DNA of 64,000 bases from Antilocapra americana (Eukaryota > Chordata > Mammalia > Artiodactyla > Antilocapridae), in assembly GCA_007570785.1 (NCBI GenBank), contig ML662466.1, positions 1,312,938 through 1,376,937 on the forward strand. The letters run 5' to 3'. Shown in pieces: positions 57,181 through 64,000 of this stretch. The notes beneath the pieces are model-generated. The model did no database searches and was not told the DNA's origin. It saw only the letters and a program-made list of their open reading frames with translations. How positions within the stretch are numbered: the first letter of the stretch is position 1; each line of letters starts with the position of its first letter. Position numbers and translations under genes: made by a program.

Positions 57181-59080
57181 AAAAACAAAAGCTTTGGTGA
57201 CTTTCTGTATCTCATTTTACTCTCATTTACAACCAGGCATGGGATAACTCCCTAAGCCACTGTTAACCACAGTAACAAGAGGAAGGAAAGAAGCAGTGCT
57301 GCTGCCTTGTGGACATTTTCTTTAACAATAACCCTAAAATCCTTATTAATGGACATACTATTCATGAGGATTCTGAGTTCTAACCAATCAGTTCAGTTCA
57401 GTTCAGTCATTCAGTCCTGTCTGACCCTTTGAGACCCATGGACTGCACCATGCCAGGCCTCTCATCCATTGCCATCTCCGGGAGTTTATTCAGATTCATG
57501 TCCATTGAGTTGGTGATGCCAAACAGCTGTTGCATTGTCTATGGTCCCCTTCTCCTCCCACATTCAATATTTCCCAGCATCAAGGTCTTTTCAAAGCATC
57601 AGTCATTTCTTTGCATCAGGTGGTCAAAGTATGGGAGTTTCAGTTTCAAACTGAATCCTTCCAATGAATATTCAGGACTGATTTCCTTTGGATGGGCTGA
57701 TAGAATCTCCTGCAGTCCAAGGACCTCTGAGCAGTTTCATCCAATATTACAGTTCAAAAGCATAAATTCTTCAGTTCTCAGCTTTCTTTATAGTCCAACT
57801 CACATGAGTACATGACTACTGGAAAAATCATAGCTTTTACTAGACTGAATTTATTGGCAAATAATATCTCTGCTTTTTAATACTCTGTCTAGGATCAAGC
57901 ATCTTTTAATTTCATGGCTATAGTAACCATCTGCACCATCTAACTGATACCTATCAAACTGGTAACAAATTGCCAGGGATAACATAGGGGAAAACACTAA
58001 AGTCAATACATGGGAAGTTAATACATGGGGAGTTATGAACACATAAACACAATTCTGAGTTTCTTTAAGAAAACAGATGACAATTTGCACATAGTGTGAA
58101 TTCTAAGTGATACAAACATATAAGCTGTGAGGACATTATCACCTCTGCCTGAGCATGGAAAAAGGCCACTGTCAAAAGCTGGACATGGCTTCAATGATAG
58201 CATAAGATCAGTATAGTGCATGCTTTAGGGTACTGGTAGAATGGACCTGGTAAGAACCACTATGAGCAAAACTGGAAAAGTGCACTCCTGTGAGAAAAAT
58301 AAGTAAATAAATAAAGACGTAGATCAATCAAATGCTCTCCTGGAATATTTCAGAAATGAACAGATTTTGAACATCACACACCCCAATCCAGGTCTCATAG
58401 CACTATTCAGAACATCAAAGAGATCAAAGTAAAGATAGCATACCTGGATAGAGGAATGGATAAAGAAATCAGATATAGGTCTAGAATGAACTTTGAATGA
58501 AGGATTGAAATAGAATGTTGGCCATCTTCAGAGACAGAGAAAAATCAAGAGAATTTTTGGGTGGAGATGAAAATAGGACTGAAAATGTGACAGAGATACA
58601 CAACAAAATATGACTGACAATATGAAAATGCCATCTTCAGGGATATACAGAAATCCAAAGTGAATCCCAATAAGTAAACAAGGGTGAATTAAAGAGATAT
58701 CATGTCATACACCTTTCAGACAGGATTAGAAAAACATGTTGATGGTGATGAGCACCCAAACAAATATGAAATGGACTGATTGACACTCCTGGTAAGAAAA
58801 TTACAGTTAGCAAATGGTGTTGGTGGCTGAGAGGCTGAAATGTGAAGGCTGGAGTAAACATATCCAGAAATATCTATGCTATTCATAATCCACATTGACC
58901 TCTTTTATCAAGAGGCATATGTTCAATCAGTTCCAAAAACATAGCTATGACAGTAACCACAGCTGAATACCTGCTTATGCCTCTGAAAGGGAGTGAGAAA
59001 CTATTTCCTTTAAATAATTACAACAGTGTAAATAGTCTTAAATAGGAGACAAAGTTTCATTTTAAGAAAAACTTCAAAGA
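57181..59080 (+). repeat. About 1.25-kb tandem unit C, enlarged by a BovB insertion
   Basis: Anchors: CTCATTTTACTC at 57,211, CCTTGTGGACATTTTC at 57,305, GATGGTGATGAG at 58,741. Total length is 1.9 kb. Removing the BovB at 57,385-57,938 and its duplication leaves about 1.34 kb, in line with the other units. Confidence 0.8.
57385..57938 (-). mobile_element. BovB 3' end inserted in tandem unit C
   Basis: Minus-strand BovB terminus (GTTCAGTTCAGTTCAGTCAT) to a 5' truncation near 57,938. Flanked by TCTAAC at 57,379-57,384 and 57,939-57,944. The neighbouring unit D has TCTAACTGATAGCC uninterrupted at 59,271, which is the empty site and confirms both ends. Confidence 0.92.
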
Positions 59081-60310
59081 GAAAAAAGGTTTTGGTGACT
59101 TCCTATGTCTCATTTTACTCTCACTACAACTAGGCCTGGGTTAATCTCCTAGGCTGCTGTTACCATATTAACAAGAGGCGGGAATGAATCAGTGCTGCCA
59201 CCTTGTGGACATTTTCTCTAACAGAAGCCTTAGAATGCTGATGGAAACGCTGTTCACAGGGATACTGAGCTCTAACTGATAGCCACCCTTAACAAATCGC
59301 CAGGGCTAACATAGGGGAATAAAAATAAAATAAAGTAAAGTAAACACAGGGTAAGCTAAAAGGAAGAGAATATGAACAGATAAACGCAATTTTGTGTTTC
59401 TTAAAAAAAAATGACAGTTTACACACAGGGTAAATTCTAAGAGTTTCAAACATCTAAGTTGTGTGGACATTATCACCTCTGCCTGAGCATTGATAAAGGC
59501 CACTGTCAAAATCTGGACATGGCTTCAATGGTAGAGTAACCTTAGTAGAGTGGATGCTTTAGGGTATTGATGGGAGGTGCCAGGTAACAGCCACTACAAG
59601 CATGACTAGAAAAGTAAACTTCCATGAGAAATAAAAAAAAAAAAACAAGTAAATAAAGAGGTAGATGCAGTATGATATATCAAATCCTTTCCTGGAATAT
59701 TACATAAAAGAACAAATTTCAAACACTACACACTCCAAACCAGGTCCTGCAGCACAGTTCAGACCATTGAAGAGATGAAAGTAAATATAGTGCACCTGGA
59801 TAGAGGAATGGATTTAAAAAAATGTAATAGAGGTCTAGAATGAATTATGAATCGAGGATCGAAATTCAAAAGTAGGCCATCTTCAGAGATAGAGATAAAT
59901 GTACAGAACATCATACTGAGTGAAGGAGGATCAATTAAAGAAATATCATCGGATGCAACAGAGACGTGGGCTACAAAAGCCCACAGCAGTGAACACCCAC
60001 ACAAAGGTAACATGGACATCCAACCTGGCAAGAAACATATGGGTATCAGAGGACCCTGGTGCATGGGGTGGAAGGGATACATGTGGAACTTTTCATTAAT
60101 TTCTTCACACAGATACATATAAGATAGAGAATGCACCTCAACCTACTTCTGCAATAGGGATACACAAAACATGTTCTAGTGACACGTAGGGGAGACCAAG
60201 CACAGCTGAATTCATGTAGTACTCTCAGTGCCAAGGAACCAGAATCTGTATACATAAAGCCAACTCATCCTTGTATTCAACTTAAAGAGAATAGGAACAT
60301 TCACTTCAAG
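59081..60310 (+). repeat. About 1.25-kb tandem unit D
   Basis: Anchors: CTCATTTTACTC at 59,109, CCTTGTGGACATTTTC at 59,201, and CGCCAGGGCTAACATAGGGG at 59,299, the last matching unit C at about 57,971. The closest pair in the array is C/D. The right half (59,860-60,300) is less well matched to the others. Confidence 0.78.
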
Positions 60311-61404
60311 AAGCCAATAGTGAGAGGACACCAGGTTTGGTGGCATCCCCTGGCTTATTCTACTCTAATGTACCACCAGGCCTGAGAAAAATCTCTCAGA
60401 TAGCTGTGGGCAATTCAAAGAGGAGGGGACAAAAAAGCTTTGCAGTTTGGAGGATTTTCTCTGTAATGTCAGCCTGAAAACTTGCTGATGGACATCTGAG
60501 ACCATTGGACTCAACGTGACACTGAACCTTCAACATGTCAAGGGTTACTTATCAAAAAAAAAATAAAGAAAAAGAAAAGCTGTGACAGTCTCAGGAAGAA
60601 AACATCAACAGTTAAATACAGCTCAAAATGCTTAAAAAAAAAAAAAAAAAGAAGAAGTACTGAACATTTCCAAGGCTGCTGGGTCTTAAAAGATATCTAG
60701 CCTTCAAAAATTGATAGCAGTCTGCAATGAAAGAAACGTGTCAAGTAGTGCACAATATCTGGAAGAAGATAATATCAACAGGTAAATACAATCAACAGTA
60801 TTTCTTTAAAATCAAATGAAATTCACTCATTATAGTGAATTACTGTGAACTCTTGTATTCAACACTTTGTGATCCCAGAGACTGTAGTCCATCAGGCTTC
60901 TCTGTCTATGGAATTTTCAAAGCAAGAATTATGGAGTGAGTTGCCATTTCCTCCTTGAGGGGATCTTCCTAAATTGCATCATCCCTTGGCTTCTACCTTT
61001 GAAGACAAATTCTTTATCACTGTGCCACCTGGAAAGCCCAGTTTGTTATTAGTGACACAAAACTATATTAATGAGGTATCACTTCTGAATAGTGAAAAGT
61101 ATTAAATATTGTACAGAGAAGACACGGTAGAGTAATATTTTTTAAGAGGACTCCTTTTTGGTACTAGAGGGATACACCTGGTAGGAGCCATTATAAACAT
61201 CACTACAAAAGTGCTTTGTAAAGGTAACAAAGGCTGACCATATGATCTGGCAGTTACACTCCTACGAGTATTTCAGAAAAAAAAAAAAAAAAGATTTTGA
61301 AAAACACGTGTACGCTAACCACACTCTGCAACAAGGTTCACAACATCCTAGACATAAAAGTCAAGAAACTGATATAGGCATTATTGAAAACAAAATATGC
61401 AGTT
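60311..61404 (+). repeat. About 1.25-kb tandem unit E with a SINE
   Basis: The anchor CTTATTCTACTC is at 60,354, followed by GGACTCAACGTGACACTG and CTTCAACATGTC as in unit A. It holds a Bov-tA SINE at 60,855-61,040, then old L1-like sequence (CCATATGATCTGGCAGTTAC) that runs into an L1 insertion at 61,405. I could not find a sixth unit. Confidence 0.72.
60855..61040 (-). mobile_element. Bov-tA SINE, minus strand
   Basis: ACTTTGTGATCCCAGAGACTG, CATCAGGCTTCTCTGTC, AGCAAGAATTATGGAGTG, GGGGATCTTCC, then GTGCCACCTGGAAAGCCC: the complete reversed Bov-tA order. Confidence 0.9.
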
Positions 61405-61619
61405 CTTTTTAAATTGATTTATTAATTTAAGGATAATTGATTTACAAAATTTTGTTTTCTGTCAAACGTCAACGCCTGCCCAGGATTGATGCTCGGGGCT
61501 GGTGCAGTGAGATTTCCCCAGGGGGAGAGAGGAAGGAGGGGGGTTCTGGAGGGGGAGCATATGTAAACCCATGGTGATATCATGACATTGTATGGCAAAA
61601 ACAATAATATATATATATA

Positions 61620-61658
<39 letters not shown>

Positions 61659-61738
61659 ATAAAAAAAGTCAACATGAATCAGCCATAGGTATACATGTAT
61701 CCCCTCACTTTTGAACCTCCCTCTCATCTCCCTCTCTG
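61405..61738 (-). mobile_element. L1 3' end, minus strand, itself interrupted
   Basis: Pieces 61,405-61,467 and 61,674-61,738 form one minus-strand L1 terminus (AATTGATTTATTAATTTAAG ... CATGAATCAGCCATAGG). Its flanks TATGCAGTT at about 61,396 and 61,740 look like a target duplication in the host L1-like sequence. The gap is filled by a plus-strand L1 terminus. Confidence 0.8.
61474..61667 (+). mobile_element. L1 3' end nested in a minus-strand L1 3' end
   Basis: CCAGGATTGATGCTCGGGGC through GTATGGCAAAAACAATAAT, ending in a TA/TG microsatellite (61,610-61,660) and AAAAAAA. Flanked by GTCAAC at 61,468-61,473 and 61,668-61,673. Confidence 0.85.
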
Positions 61739-61740
61739 GT

Positions 61741-62190
61741 ATGCAGTTTTCTTTAGGAAAAAAAAACTGAATATAGAGTTACCATGTGATCCAGCAATCC
61801 TTCTACTGGGTGTATATCCAGTAGAGATGAAAACTCCCTTGAGAAAAGAGACATACACAATAATGTTTATAGTAGTACAAAGTATAGTAGCAAAGACATA
61901 TAAACAACCTTCAATACTCATATATGGGTGAATGTATAGAGAAAGATGTGTTACATAAAGGAATATTAGCCATAAGAAAGAATGGAATGATGATATTTTC
62001 AACATCAATGGACCTAGAGATGGTCATACTAAGTAAATCAAACAGAGACAGATAAGTATCATATGATATTATTTATATGTACAATCAAAAATAGTAGAAA
62101 TAGACCTATTTATAAAACAGAGTTAGTCACTGATATAGAAAACAGCCATGACTATCAAGGGAAGGTGGGGGAACAATAAACTGAGAGTAT
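61741..62190 (+). mobile_element. Old L1 3' end
   Basis: Forward-strand motifs ACCATGTGATCCAGCAATCC, ATGTTTATAGTAGTACAAAG, GGACCTAGAGATGGTCATAC and ATCATATGATATTATTTATA: the ORF2 C-terminus and 3' end of an old L1. It continues the L1-like part of tandem unit E after the nested insertion. Confidence 0.75.
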
Positions 62191-62199
62191 GGGATTAAA

Positions 62200-64000
62200 G
62201 ATACCCACAGCATATATATCAGATCATGAACTACTTATTGGCAAACTCAGACTTAAATTGAAGGAAATGCAGAAAACCACTAGACCTTTCAGGTGTGACC
62301 AAAATAAAATCCTTTTTGATTATACAGTGAGAGTGAGAAATATATTTAAGGGACTAGATATGATAGACAGAGTGCCTGATGAACTATGGTTGAAGTTTCC
62401 TGACATTGTACAGGAGACAGGGAGGAAGACTATCTGCAAGAAAAAAACAAAAAAAAAAAAAGGAAAGTGGATGTCTGAGGAGCCCTTACAAGTGGCTGTG
62501 AAAGGAAGAGAAGCTAAAAGGAAAGAAAAGACATATCCATTTGAATATAGAGTTTCGAAGTATAGGAAGGAGAGATAATAAAGCCTTCTAAGTGGTCAAA
62601 GTAAAGAAACAGAGGAAAATAATAGAATGGGAAAGATTAGAGATCTCTTCAATAGAATTAGAGATACAGGGAGCATTTCATGCAAGGATGGGGTCAATAA
62701 AGGACAGAAATTATATGGACCTAACAGAAGCAGAAAATATAAAGAAGAGGTGGCAAGAATACACAGAATATACAAAAATGATCTTCATGGCCCAGATAAT
62801 CATGATGGTGTGATCACTCAACTAGAGTCACACATCCTGGAATGTGAAGTCATGTGCGCCTTAGGAAGGATCACTATGAACAAAGCTAGTGGAGGTGATA
62901 GAATCCCAGTTGAGCTACTTCAAATATTAAAAGATGATGCTGTGAAAGTGTTGCACTCAATAAGTCAACAAATTTGGAAAACTCAGCAGTGGCCACAGGA
63001 CTGGAAAAGGTTAGTTTTCATTTCAATACCTAAATGGCAATGCCAAAGAATGCTCAAACTACTGCAAAAGTGCACTCATTTCTCACGATAGTAAAGTAAT
63101 GCTCAAAATACTCCAAGCCAGGCTTCAATGATACATGAACCAAGATGCTGAATACATAAAACAATACGTAAAACAAGATGTTGAAGCTTATTTTAGAAAA
63201 GGCAGAAGAACCAGAGATCAAATTGCCAACATCTGCTGAATCATCAAAAAAAGCAAGAGAGTTCCAGAAAAACATCTATCTCTGCTTTATTGACTATGCC
63301 AAAACCTTTAACTGTATAGATCACAATAAACTGTGGGAAATTCTGAAAGAGATGGGAATATCAGACCACTTCATCTGCCTCTTGAGAAATCTGTATGCAG
63401 GTCAGGAAGCAACTGTTAGAACTGAACATGGAACAGCAGACTGGTTCCAAATAGAAAAAATAATTTGTCAAGGCTGTATATTTTCACTCTGCTTATTTAA
63501 CTTATACACAGAGTACATCATGAGGCTGGAAGAAGCACAAAGCTGGAATCAATATTGCTGGGAGAAATATCAATAACCTCAGATATGCAGATGATACCAC
63601 AGTTTGGCAGAAAGTGAAGAAGAAAAGAGCCTCTTGATGAAAGTGAAAGAGGAGAGTGAGAAAGTTGGCTTAAAGCTCAACATTCAAAAACTAAAATCAT
63701 TTCATGCAATCCCATCACTTCGTTGTAAGTAGATAGGGAAACAGTGGCCGACTTTATTTTGGGGGGCTTCAAAATCGCTTCAGGTGGTGACTGCAGCCAT
63801 GAATTTAAAAGACACTCCTTGGAAGGAAAGTTATGACCAATCTAGATGGCATATTATAAAGCACGTTGCCAAAAAAGGTCCATCTAGTCAAGGCTCTTTT
63901 TTTTTTTCCAGTAGTCATGTATGGATGTGTGAGTGGGACTATATAGAAAGATGAGTGTGTAAGAATTGATGTTTTTGAACTATGGTGTTGGAGCAGACTC
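62200..64000 (+). mobile_element. BovB, plus strand, running off the right edge
   Basis: Begins in the endonuclease end/linker: 62,189-62,578 translates to RLKLKEMQKTTRPFRCDQNK and DRVPDELWLKFPDIVQETGR. The RT domain follows (62,627-63,091 with ITMNKASGGDRIPVELLQIL; 63,178-63,576 with CFIDYAKTFNCIDHNKLWEI). The C-terminal region begins before the window ends at TTGGAGCAGACTC. Frameshifts separate the pieces. The 3' end lies outside the window. Confidence 0.92.

Overview
The window is repeat-dense mammalian DNA from a ruminant, most likely a bovid (cattle, sheep, goat or relative). The call rests on the mix of BovB (RTE-type) LINEs, Bov-tA tRNA-derived SINEs, a CHR-type cetartiodactyl SINE and long ruminant L1 elements. 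I found no host protein-coding gene, tRNA, rRNA or CRISPR array. Almost every open frame is a decayed L1 or BovB ORF, or an antisense shadow of one. By my interval tally roughly four-fifths of the window is transposon-derived.

Layout. 1-4,316: 5' part of an old L1, carrying a minus-strand solo LTR and a perfect 78-bp tandem duplication. 4,317-13,810: an L1 5'UTR with its own solo LTR, split by a near-complete L1 (about 5,734-13,383). 13,811-20,705: a mosaic of L1 and BovB pieces in both orientations. 20,706-27,043: ancient L1M pieces and a Bov-tA SINE, the SINE split by a 5.3-kb L1. 27,044-27,974: low-repeat DNA with an AT block. 27,975-31,660: near-full-length minus-strand BovB. 31,735-33,170: L1 3' ends and a SINE. 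33,171-35,450: the only long stretch in which I recognise no repeat. 35,451-37,265: old L1. 37,266-45,594: a second block with the same order of anchors as 1-27,620, probably an ancient segmental duplication. 45,595-48,905: L1 carrying a CHR SINE and a BovB.

48,906-54,685 is the most unusual part. A small tandem duplication is followed by about 2.3 kb of pentamer repeats (GCTGA, GCTAA, GGAGA, GGAGG) resembling immunoglobulin switch DNA. The array is inverted near 51,079, shows a looser 245-265 bp higher-order period, and is interrupted by a BovB copy. From about 54,690 to 62,190 follow five diverged tandem units of about 1.25 kb with partly L1-like content. One holds a BovB whose empty site is preserved in its neighbour. 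The last carries a SINE and a two-level L1 insertion. The window ends inside another plus-strand BovB.

Nothing here suggests genes working together. The interest is structural: nested insertions with readable target-site duplications, paralogous empty sites that date insertions relative to duplications, and the switch-like array beside a satellite-like array. Family names come from recognising sequence features by eye. Boundaries without a stated target-site duplication may be off by tens of bases.
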